64,000 nucleotides of DNA from positions 32,149 to 96,148 of the forward strand of contig CANQNS010000005.1 of assembly GCA_947625285.1 (NCBI GenBank), written 5' to 3'. Below, in pieces: positions 56,313 through 64,000 of this stretch. The DNA comes from an uncultured Oscillospiraceae bacterium (GTDB lineage: Bacteria > Bacillota > Clostridia > Oscillospirales > Oscillospiraceae). The translations under genes were made by a program, and so were the position numbers. Within the stretch, counting starts at the first letter, position 1. Each line of letters begins with the position of its first letter. The notes under the pieces are model-generated. The model had not been told where the DNA came from. It saw only the letters and a list, made by a program, of their open reading frames with translations, and did not search any database.

Positions 56313-57302
56313 TCACTCCCTGGTGGTGCCCCCGGCGGCGTAGGTCACCGGCAGGCAAATGAGGCTGGGCAGGTTGGACCGATCCTCTTCCAGCAGAATG
56401 TTCACGCTGGTCTCCGCCAGCTGGGCTACGGGCTGGACAATGGTGGAGCAGACGTGGCGGTCGACGCCGAACTGGCGCACGCCGTCAAAGCCCACCAGCT
56501 GCACGTCCTCCGGCACCCGCAGGCCCAGCTCTGTGAGCATGTCCTGCACATGGACGGCCAGCCGGTCCGTATTGCAGAAGATGCCGTCAAAATCCGGCCT
56601 GCCCTCCGTCATATGCTCCCGCAGAAAGGCGCGGAAGGGCTCATAGCCATCCCGGTCGTTCAAGGTCAGCACCGTGTGGTCCGCCTGCCGCAGCTGGCAG
56701 GCCGCCTGGAACCCGCCCAACCGCTTGTCCGGCTCGCCGGGCACGTCCGTGCCGATGCGGAAAAAGAGGAGCTTTTTGCACCCCAGCTCCATGAGCTTTT
56801 CCGCCGCAAGCTGGCCGCCGCCGAAGTTATCGGAGGCCACGCAGGGCACGGCGGGACTGAAGTATCGGTCGATGCTCACAAAGGGGATGGCGGCTGGCAC
56901 CTCCAGCGCCGGGTTGTAGGTCAGGCCGATGATGCCGTCCACCTTGTTCTGCTCCACCATGCGGATGCACCGCTGCTCCGCGTCCGGGTCAGAGCCGGTG
57001 ACGGTGAGGAGCATCCGGCAGCCCCGATGGGCCAGCGTCTGGCAGATGTTGTCGGCCAGGGCGGCGAAGAAGGGGTCATAAGCGTTGGGCAGGATGAGCG
57101 CCACGGTGCCGGTCTTGTTGGCCTTCAGGCCGCGGGCGTAGCTGTTCACCTGATAGCCCAGCTTCCGGGCGGCGTCCTGCACCCGCAGGCGGTAGCTCTC
57201 GCCCACGGGGATGCCGTTGAACACCTTGGACACGGTGCCCAGGGCCACGCCGGCCTCACGGGCCACGTCCTTCATGGTGGGGGCGCTGCTTTTTATCTTC
57301 AT
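56313..57302 (-). CDS. LacI-family transcriptional regulator
   Basis: MKDVAREAGVALGTVSKVFNGIPVGESYRLRVQDAARKLGYQVN HTH and periplasmic-binding-like domain. Confidence 0.95.
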   Translation of the reverse strand: MKIKSSAPTMKDVAREAGVALGTVSKVFNGIPVGESYRLRVQDAARKLGYQVNSYARGLKANKTGTVALILPNAYDPFFAALADNICQTLAHRGCRMLLTVTGSDPDAEQRCIRMVEQNKVDGIIGLTYNPALEVPAAIPFVSIDRYFSPAVPCVASDNFGGGQLAAEKLMELGCKKLLFFRIGTDVPGEPDKRLGGFQAACQLRQADHTVLTLNDRDGYEPFRAFLREHMTEGRPDFDGIFCNTDRLAVHVQDMLTELGLRVPEDVQLVGFDGVRQFGVDRHVCSTIVQPVAQLAETSVNILLEEDRSNLPSLICLPVTYAAGGTTRE

Positions 57303-57321
57303 AGGGTCTCTCCCATACATA

Positions 57322-57333
57322 TGAAATGTTTCA
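57322..57333. promoter_or_regulatory. LacI-type operator upstream of regulator gene
   Basis: TGAAATGTTTCA. Confidence 0.5.
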
Positions 57334-57494
57334 CTGAATAGATTGGACTGTACACAGTATAGCAGAGGTGACGGTGATTGTAAAGCATAAATTTCACAAA
57401 AATTTCATGAAACAATTAAATGGGAAGTTTGCACAAATGGGCCAATTGCCCTTCGTTCAATCCGCCAAAATTGGGATTTTTTTAATATATTTCG

Positions 57495-57609
57495 TTGACG
57501 TATAGGGAAAACCGGGATATTATAGGGACACAATTGAATGTAACGTTTCACGAACGAACGGCGGAAACTTGTACCGCCAATTCTTTGATTTAGTACGTGA
57601 AACGTTACA
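57495..57609 (+). promoter_or_regulatory. ABC-operon promoter with two LacI-type operators
   Basis: TTGACG-17 nt-TATTAT (57495-57523); TGTAACGTTTCACG (57539-57552) and CGTGAAACGTTACA (57596-57609), exact reverse complements. Confidence 0.75.
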
Positions 57610-57694
57610 CGAACAAGCGGCAAATACTTGGCGGCAGGAGGTGAGCGCGTCCCACGGCGTATGATCCACACTATTATGTAAGGAGTGAACCTGA

Positions 57695-58624
57695 GTGAAC
57701 GCATCCAGCAGTGCGCCCGCTCTGCCCCGCGGGAAGGGGCTGGGCCGGCGGATCCGGGATAACTGGCAGCTTTATATGCTGCTGCTGATCCCGGTAGTCA
57801 TCACGGTGATCTACAAGTACATACCCATGTACGGCATCCAGATCGCCTTCCGCGACTTCAAGGCCAGCCGTGGCTATTCGGGAAGTGAATTCGTGGGCTT
57901 CAAGTGGTTCGAGCGGTTCTTCACCGCCCCCACCTTCGGCCGCATGATGAAGAATACGGTGCTTCTGAGCCTGTACAGTCTTCTGTGGAGCTTCCCCATC
58001 CCCATCATCCTGTCCCTTTGCATAAACCAGCTGCGCTTCAACCGCTACAAGAGGGTCGTACAGACTGTCCTTTACGCGCCTCACTTCATTTCCACCATGG
58101 TCATCTGCGGTATGCTGCGCATCTTCCTGAGCCCCTCCGGCGGTCTGGTGAACCTGCTGTTCGGCTCCAGCGTCGACTTTCTTACCCAGTCCAGCGCCTT
58201 CCGGACCATCTATGTGGCCTCCGGCATCTGGCAGGACGCCGGCTGGGGCTGCATCATCTATCTGGCTACGCTGTCCAACATCGACACCAGTCTCTACGAG
58301 GCGGCCAAGGTGGACGGCGCCAGCGTGTTCCAGCGCATCCTGAACGTGGACGTGCCGGCGCTGCTGCCCATGGCTATCCTGATGTTTATCATGAGCGCGG
58401 GCTCCCTGATGAACGTGGGCTTTGAAAAGGTATGGCTGCTGCAGACCGACTTGAACAAGGCCACCAGCGACGTCATCGCCGTGTATGTGTACCAGCAGGG
58501 CATCGAAAACGCCAAGTACAGCTACTCCACGGCAGTGGGCCTGTTCAACACGGTCATCAACCTGATCCTTCTGTTCGTCGTCAACAAGATCTCGTCCAAG
58601 GCTTCGGACGTGGACTTCGTCTGA
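57695..58624 (+). CDS. Sugar ABC transporter permease (LplB-like)
   Basis: QLYMLLLIPVVITVIYKYIPMYGIQIAFRDFK; EAAKVDGASVFQRILNVDVPALLP EAA motif; GTG start. Confidence 0.92.
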   Translation: MNASSSAPALPRGKGLGRRIRDNWQLYMLLLIPVVITVIYKYIPMYGIQIAFRDFKASRGYSGSEFVGFKWFERFFTAPTFGRMMKNTVLLSLYSLLWSFPIPIILSLCINQLRFNRYKRVVQTVLYAPHFISTMVICGMLRIFLSPSGGLVNLLFGSSVDFLTQSSAFRTIYVASGIWQDAGWGCIIYLATLSNIDTSLYEAAKVDGASVFQRILNVDVPALLPMAILMFIMSAGSLMNVGFEKVWLLQTDLNKATSDVIAVYVYQQGIENAKYSYSTAVGLFNTVINLILLFVVNKISSKASDVDFV

Positions 58625-58638
58625 GGAGGTGTGGTATA

Positions 58639-59526
58639 ATGAAAAAGACCCATAGTATGTCTGACCGCACCAGCGACATCATCCTGGTGGCCGTCACCGC
58701 CGTCGTGCTGCTGATCGTGGCATATCCCATTTATTATGTGCTTATCGCCTCGGTCTCCAACCCCTACGACGTGTATGCCGGCAAGACATTCCTGCTGCCC
58801 AGCGAGTTCACCCTCAAGGGCTACACCGCCGTCTTTGCCGACCCCAACATCCTCTCCGGCTACATCAACTCCATCAAGTACACGGTGATAGGCACCATCT
58901 TCTCGGTAGTCATGCTCTACATCACCGCCTACCCCCTGGCCCAGAGGGACCTGCCCGGACGGAAGTTCTTCAGCATCTTCTTCCTCATCACCATGTACTT
59001 CGGCGGCGGGCTGATCCCCACCTTCCTGGTGGTGAAGCAGACCCACCTGATCGACAGCATCTGGGCCCTGTTCCTGCCCGGCGGCGTGGCCGTGGGCAAC
59101 ATGATCATCGTCCGCAACTACTTCCAGAACTCCATTCCACGGGATCTGATCGAGGCCTCCGAGATCGACGGCTGCTCCAAGCTGCGGACATTCGTGAGCA
59201 TCGTGATCCCTCTGTCCAAGCCCATTCTGGCCGTTATGGTGGTGTTCTCCATGGTGGCCTACTGGAACGACTGGTTCACCGCGCTGATCTATCTGACCGC
59301 TGACAAGGCCCCGCTGCCCCTGGTGCTGCGGAACATCCTTATCAAGAGCTCCGCCAGCGCCAGCCAGGCGTCCACCATCTCCGGCGGTTATGCAGAGCTG
59401 AACAAGCTCACCGAGATGATCAAATTCTCGTCCATCATCGTGGCCGCCGCGCCCATGCTGATCATCTATCCCTTCGTACAGAAGTACTTCGAGAAGGGTT
59501 TCATGGCCGGCGCGGTGAAGGGATGA
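58639..59526 (+). CDS. Carbohydrate ABC transporter permease
   Basis: PIYYVLIASVSNPYDVYAGKTFLLPSEFTLKGY; EASEIDGCSKLRTFVSIVIPLSKP. Confidence 0.93.
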   Translation: MKKTHSMSDRTSDIILVAVTAVVLLIVAYPIYYVLIASVSNPYDVYAGKTFLLPSEFTLKGYTAVFADPNILSGYINSIKYTVIGTIFSVVMLYITAYPLAQRDLPGRKFFSIFFLITMYFGGGLIPTFLVVKQTHLIDSIWALFLPGGVAVGNMIIVRNYFQNSIPRDLIEASEIDGCSKLRTFVSIVIPLSKPILAVMVVFSMVAYWNDWFTALIYLTADKAPLPLVLRNILIKSSASASQASTISGGYAELNKLTEMIKFSSIIVAAAPMLIIYPFVQKYFEKGFMAGAVKG

Positions 59527-59539
59527 AAGGAGCGGGAGC

Positions 59540-61228
59540 ATGAAAAAGACACGTATTTTCTTCCGGCTGGCGGTCCTGACCCTGGCTGTGGCGATGGTCC
59601 TGAGCTTCACCGCCTGCACCGGCGGCTCGGCCAACTACAACACCGAGCCCCACACCGTCAACGAGAACACCGACCAGACTGAGTTCACCATCATGGGCGC
59701 CCAGTCTGCCCTGTCTCCGGGCTATGACGACAACGAGGTGCTCAATGACCTCATGGATGAAACGGGCATCCACATCACCTGGAACACCATGAGCGATTCC
59801 CTGTCCGAGCAGGTGAATATCCGCATCGCCGGCGACATCATGCCGGACGCCTTTATGGGCGTGGGCTTCAATAACTATGCCCTCAGCATGCACGGCGAGG
59901 ACGGCGCCTTCATCGATCTGGCGCCCTACATCACCCCGGAGATCATGCCCAACCTCTATCAGATCCTGGAGGATAACCCACGGGTCCGGGCGGCCATCAC
60001 CATGGACGACGGCGGCATCTACGGACTGCCGGCCGGCGAACAGATGGGCACCGGCGGCGTGGGCAAGGAGAAGGACTACTCCATTTACTCCATCCCGCAG
60101 TTCTCCATGATCAACAAGGCATGGCTGGATGAGCTGGGGCTGGAGGTACCCACCACGCTGGACGAATTGCACGACGCGCTGGTGGCCTTTAAGGAAAACG
60201 ATATGTCCCATACCTACTACGGCAACGACCCGGGCACCACGCTGCCCATGTCCACCGGCTTTGACCAGTGGTGCTGGGGCCAGAACATCTTCTACGCCGG
60301 CTTCGGCTTCACCAACTGGATCAACGACGTGTGCGCCGACCTGACCCTGTGGGACGACGGCACCGTGGGCTTCGTCAGCACCACCCAGAATTACCGGGAC
60401 GCGGTGACCTACTTCCATGACTGGTACGCCGAGGGGCTGATGGACGTGGAGATGTTCTCCCAGAGCGACACCCAGCTCATCTCCAAGTGCCAGCAGGGCT
60501 ATGTGGGCGTGTCCACCTGGTGGTACATCGAGGAGCTCATGGGCGACTACTCCGACGACTATGTGTTCCTGCCTGTGCTCACCGGCCCGGCGGGGACCGA
60601 GTATGAGGGCACCCGCAACGTGACAATCCGCACCGGCGGCGGCACCAACGGCGGCCAGCTTTCCATCACCTCCTCCTGCCAGAGCCCCATCAATCTTCTC
60701 AAGTTCTTTGACAAGTGGTACGAGGGCGAGACCGTCATGCAGCTGCAGTACGGCCCCATCGGCACCTACTTCCTGGATCAAGACGAGAACGGCGTCTGGA
60801 ACTCCATCACCGAGGAACAGGCCCAGGAGAAGTTCGGCAAAGGCGCCGGCGAGCTGAAGAGCTACTATGAGGTACAGGGCCCCAAGCTGATCCTCTCCAA
60901 GTACTACCTGGAGAACTTCAATATGGAGGACCGGGCCATCGAGCGGCTCAACGACCTCTATGATTACTGGATGCCCCAGGTGGACCACGACTGCGTCTAT
61001 CCCGTCGACTGCGTGTTCACCGCCGATGAGCTGGATACCATCGACCGGTTCAAGCCGGACTTTGAGAGCGCCCTCAGCGAGCAGGAGGGCCTGTGGCTCC
61101 GGGACGGCGGCCCCACCGACGAGGAGTGGGACGCCTATATCCAGCACCTGAACGACAAGTGCGGCATGCAGGAGCTGCTGGACGTGTATACCGCCGCCTA
61201 TGGCCGATACGCCGCGGCGGAGCAGTAA
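59540..61228 (+). CDS. Extracellular solute-binding lipoprotein
   Basis: MKKTRIFFRLAVLTLAVAMVLSFTACTGG lipobox; SBP fold-like sequence. Confidence 0.9.
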   Translation: MKKTRIFFRLAVLTLAVAMVLSFTACTGGSANYNTEPHTVNENTDQTEFTIMGAQSALSPGYDDNEVLNDLMDETGIHITWNTMSDSLSEQVNIRIAGDIMPDAFMGVGFNNYALSMHGEDGAFIDLAPYITPEIMPNLYQILEDNPRVRAAITMDDGGIYGLPAGEQMGTGGVGKEKDYSIYSIPQFSMINKAWLDELGLEVPTTLDELHDALVAFKENDMSHTYYGNDPGTTLPMSTGFDQWCWGQNIFYAGFGFTNWINDVCADLTLWDDGTVGFVSTTQNYRDAVTYFHDWYAEGLMDVEMFSQSDTQLISKCQQGYVGVSTWWYIEELMGDYSDDYVFLPVLTGPAGTEYEGTRNVTIRTGGGTNGGQLSITSSCQSPINLLKFFDKWYEGETVMQLQYGPIGTYFLDQDENGVWNSITEEQAQEKFGKGAGELKSYYEVQGPKLILSKYYLENFNMEDRAIERLNDLYDYWMPQVDHDCVYPVDCVFTADELDTIDRFKPDFESALSEQEGLWLRDGGPTDEEWDAYIQHLNDKCGMQELLDVYTAAYGRYAAAEQ

Positions 61229-61311
61229 GCATGATCAAGTTATAATGAATGGACCGCCCGCCTCCAAGCGGGGCGGGCGGCCCGGAAAGACCCATTGAAG
61301 GAGTTCATCCT

Positions 61312-62802
61312 ATGACCAGTGAAAAGCTGCAGCAGGCACGGGACTTCGAGGCCCGGTACGTTCCTTTCATCCCGGACGAGGAGCGTCCGGTGTTCCATGT
61401 GACCGGCGGCATCGGCTGGATCAACGACCCCAACGGCTTTTCCTGCTACAAGGGCGAGTACCACCTGTTCTACCAGAACCATCCCTATTCCACCAAATGG
61501 AACTCCATGCACTGGGGCCACGTCAAGACCAGGGACTTCATCCGCTGGGAGCGGCTGCCCGTGGCCCTGGCCCCGGACCAGGCGTACGACCAGGACGGCT
61601 GCTTTTCCGGCGGCGCGGCAGAGATGCCGGACGGCCGGCAGCTTCTCATGTACACCGGCGTGCAGCGGATCCGCCGGGAGGACGGTCTCATGGAGGAATA
61701 CCAGACCCAGTGCATCGCCGTGGGCGACGGGGTGGACTATGAAAAGTACGAGGGCAACCCTGTCCTCACCGGCGCGGACCTCCCGGCGGGCAACAGCCCG
61801 CTGGACTTTAGGGACCCGAAGATATGGCGGGAGCCGGACGGCACCTACCGGGCGGTAGTGGGCAACCGCACCGCCGACGGCAGCGGCGCTGTGCTGATGT
61901 ATAAAAGCGCCGACGGCTTCCATTGGGAATTTGTGACGGTGGTGGACGCCTGCCACAACGAGTACGGCCTGATGTGGGAGTGCCCCGACTTCTTCCCCCT
62001 GGACGAAAAGCAGGTGCTGGTGGTCAGCCCCCAGGATATGCTGGCCCTGGGCCTGGAGTTCCACGCGGGCAACGGCAACATCGCCCTTCTGGGCACCTGG
62101 GAGGACGGCCGGTTCACCCGTGAGAAGGTGCAGTCCATCGACTACGGCATTGATTTCTACGCCGCCCAGACCATGCAGACCTATGACGGGCGGCGGGTGA
62201 TGATCGCCTGGATGCAGAACTGGGCCAACTCCAACTGCCAGCCCCAGAACGCCCGTATCTTCGGTGAGATGACCCTGCCCAGGGAGCTCGCCATCCGAAA
62301 CGGCCGACTGGTCCAGGAGCCGGTGCGGGAGCTGGAAAACTACCACGGCCGCCGTGTGGCCTACAGCGACGTGCTCATCACCGGCGAGACGAATCTGCCG
62401 GGTGTCAGCGGCCGCATCCTGGACATGACCGTCACCGTGCGCCCCGCGGGGAACGCCTACCACGCTTTCCGGCTGAACGTGGCTAAGGACGGCGAGCACG
62501 TGACCTATATCCGCTATAAGCCGGAGATGAACGTGCTGCGGGTGGACCGGAGCCGCTGCGGCATCCGCTATGACGTGGTCCACGTGCGGGAGTTTCAGGT
62601 GCGGCCCCGGAACGGCGAGATCAAGCTGCGGCTGGTGATGGACCGGCACAGCCTGGAGCTGTTCGTCAACGACGGGGAGCAGGCGGCTACCTTCATCCTG
62701 TACACGCCGGAGACGGCGGACTCCATCAGCTTCCAGGCCGAGGGCGGCGCGGTGCTGGTGGATGTGGAGAAATACGAGCTGGACTTCGGCGGGGAGGCGT
62801 GA
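61312..62802 (+). CDS. GH32 beta-fructosidase (sucrose-6-phosphate hydrolase/levanase-like)
   Basis: WINDPNGF, FRDPKIW, WECPDFF GH32 motifs. Confidence 0.95.
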   Translation: MTSEKLQQARDFEARYVPFIPDEERPVFHVTGGIGWINDPNGFSCYKGEYHLFYQNHPYSTKWNSMHWGHVKTRDFIRWERLPVALAPDQAYDQDGCFSGGAAEMPDGRQLLMYTGVQRIRREDGLMEEYQTQCIAVGDGVDYEKYEGNPVLTGADLPAGNSPLDFRDPKIWREPDGTYRAVVGNRTADGSGAVLMYKSADGFHWEFVTVVDACHNEYGLMWECPDFFPLDEKQVLVVSPQDMLALGLEFHAGNGNIALLGTWEDGRFTREKVQSIDYGIDFYAAQTMQTYDGRRVMIAWMQNWANSNCQPQNARIFGEMTLPRELAIRNGRLVQEPVRELENYHGRRVAYSDVLITGETNLPGVSGRILDMTVTVRPAGNAYHAFRLNVAKDGEHVTYIRYKPEMNVLRVDRSRCGIRYDVVHVREFQVRPRNGEIKLRLVMDRHSLELFVNDGEQAATFILYTPETADSISFQAEGGAVLVDVEKYELDFGGEA

Positions 62803-62804
62803 GG

Positions 62805-63776
62805 ATGGAACGGATGTTTGATGTGGTAGCCCTGGGCGAGATGCTCATCGACTTCACGGAGAACGGCCTGTCCGGCCAGGGGAACCCTCTGTTTGAGGCA
62901 AACCCCGGCGGGGCGCCCTGCAATGTGCTGGCTATGCTGCAGAAGCTGGGCCGGCGGACCGCCTTCATCGGTAAGGTGGGCGACGACGCCTTTGGCCGGA
63001 CGTTGCGGCAGGTGGGCGAGAGCGTCGGCATCGACATGGGCGGCCTGGCCGCCGACAGCCGGGTGCACACTACCCTGGCTTTCGTCCAGACGGCCCCGGA
63101 CGGGGATCGGGATTTCTCCTTCTACCGGGACCCTGGCGCGGACATGATGCTGGGCCCGGAGGAAGTGCCGGCGCCGCTCATCGAAAACACGAAGATATTC
63201 CATTTCGGGACATTGTCGCTCACCGACGAGCCGGTGCGCTCCGCCACGGTAAAGGCGGTGGCGCTGGCAAGAAAGGCCGGGGCGGTGATCTCCTTCGACC
63301 CCAACCTGCGGCCGCCCCTGTGGCGGGATATGCATGAGGCAAAGGCCATGATCGCCTGGGGACTTGCTCAGGCGGAGGTGGTGAAGATCGCGGACAACGA
63401 GCTGGAGTTCATGACCGGCCAGACTGACTTTGACGCCGGCGCGGTGGCGCTTCTGGAGGAGAACCCCAACATCCGGCTCCTGAACGTGACGGCCGGCGCG
63501 GAGGGCAGCTATGCCTACACCGGCAGCAGCCGGGCGTTCGTACCGGCCTTCAAGCTGGGCGGCACCATCGAGACCACCGGCGCGGGGGACACCTTCTGCG
63601 CCTCGGCGCTCCATTTCGTGCTGGAGCACGGGCTGTCGGGCCTGGAGGCGAAAGGGCTGGAGGATATGCTGCGCTTTGCCAACGCCGCGGCCTACCTTGT
63701 CACCACCAAAAAGGGCGCTATCCGCTCCATGCCGGAGCGGGAGCAAATAGACGAGATTTTACGTAAAACCCCATGA
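62805..63776 (+). CDS. PfkB-family carbohydrate kinase (fructokinase)
   Basis: DVVALGEMLIDFTENG; ETTGAGDTFCASALHFVL. Confidence 0.92.
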   Translation: MERMFDVVALGEMLIDFTENGLSGQGNPLFEANPGGAPCNVLAMLQKLGRRTAFIGKVGDDAFGRTLRQVGESVGIDMGGLAADSRVHTTLAFVQTAPDGDRDFSFYRDPGADMMLGPEEVPAPLIENTKIFHFGTLSLTDEPVRSATVKAVALARKAGAVISFDPNLRPPLWRDMHEAKAMIAWGLAQAEVVKIADNELEFMTGQTDFDAGAVALLEENPNIRLLNVTAGAEGSYAYTGSSRAFVPAFKLGGTIETTGAGDTFCASALHFVLEHGLSGLEAKGLEDMLRFANAAAYLVTTKKGAIRSMPEREQIDEILRKTP

Positions 63777-63955
63777 TCTTATAATTAAATGGCGTCAGTC
63801 CACTCCACCTCAATGGGCGGGCGTACATACGAAAAGGAGGAAGAGCCCCGAGCGTTCCGGGTGCGGCAGTGTGGAGACCTGTCGTAATGTGGATGCGACG
63901 AAAGCGCGCATCTGCGAGACTGACGGGCGGAGGCCCGGCTGTCAGAACGTGAGCT

Positions 63956-64000
63956 ATGTCCGAAGTCGTATTGAAAGATCTCAAGAAAGTCTATGACGGC
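63956..64000 (+). CDS. ABC transporter ATP-binding protein, MsmK/UgpC-like (truncated by window edge)
   Basis: ATG TCC GAA GTC GTA TTG AAA GAT CTC AAG AAA GTC TAT GAC GGC = MSEVVLKDLKKVYDG. Confidence 0.75.
   Translation, partial: MSEVVLKDLKKVYDG

Noticed and set aside
1-64000. CRISPR arrays, rRNA genes, IS transposases
   Set aside because: No regularly spaced identical repeats, no rRNA-like sequence and no transposase ORF were seen.

Overview
The window is a GC-rich, butyrate-producer-like Firmicutes chromosome, probably Oscillospiraceae (inferred from gene content only). Backbone genes include a thiolase divergent from a butyryl-CoA:acetate CoA-transferase-like gene, argGH, gltBD, clpC, spoIID, and a fructan/sucrose ABC-GH32-fructokinase locus under a LacI-type regulator. 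Two AT-richer mobile elements are inserted. Element 1 (~14923-24758) has split a chromosomal tRNA-Ser(CGA) gene at its anticodon loop: the 3' half lies at 14876-14931 and the 5' half at 24750-24791, sharing the core GATTTCGAG. It carries its own intact tRNA-Ser(CGA) at 24530-24620. It also carries arm-site-like repeats at both ends, a decayed tyrosine integrase and a putative defence cargo: a 1492-aa nuclease-STAND-like NTPase overlapping a 293-aa partner gene, an AbiE-like gene pair, and a 375-aa protein with a HEPN-type Rx4H motif. Element 2 (~47151-53918) is inserted at the 3' end of tRNA-Pro(GGG), flanked by CACTCGGACCA repeats, and encodes an integrase, ImmA/IrrE peptidase, ParA, and a DUF4160/DUF2442 pair. 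It also contains a ~2 kb segment that resembles a Saccharibacteria type IV secretion membrane gene truncated at both ends. That segment is either an inter-phylum mosaic or an assembly chimera. All family calls are from sequence reading only; no database search was run.
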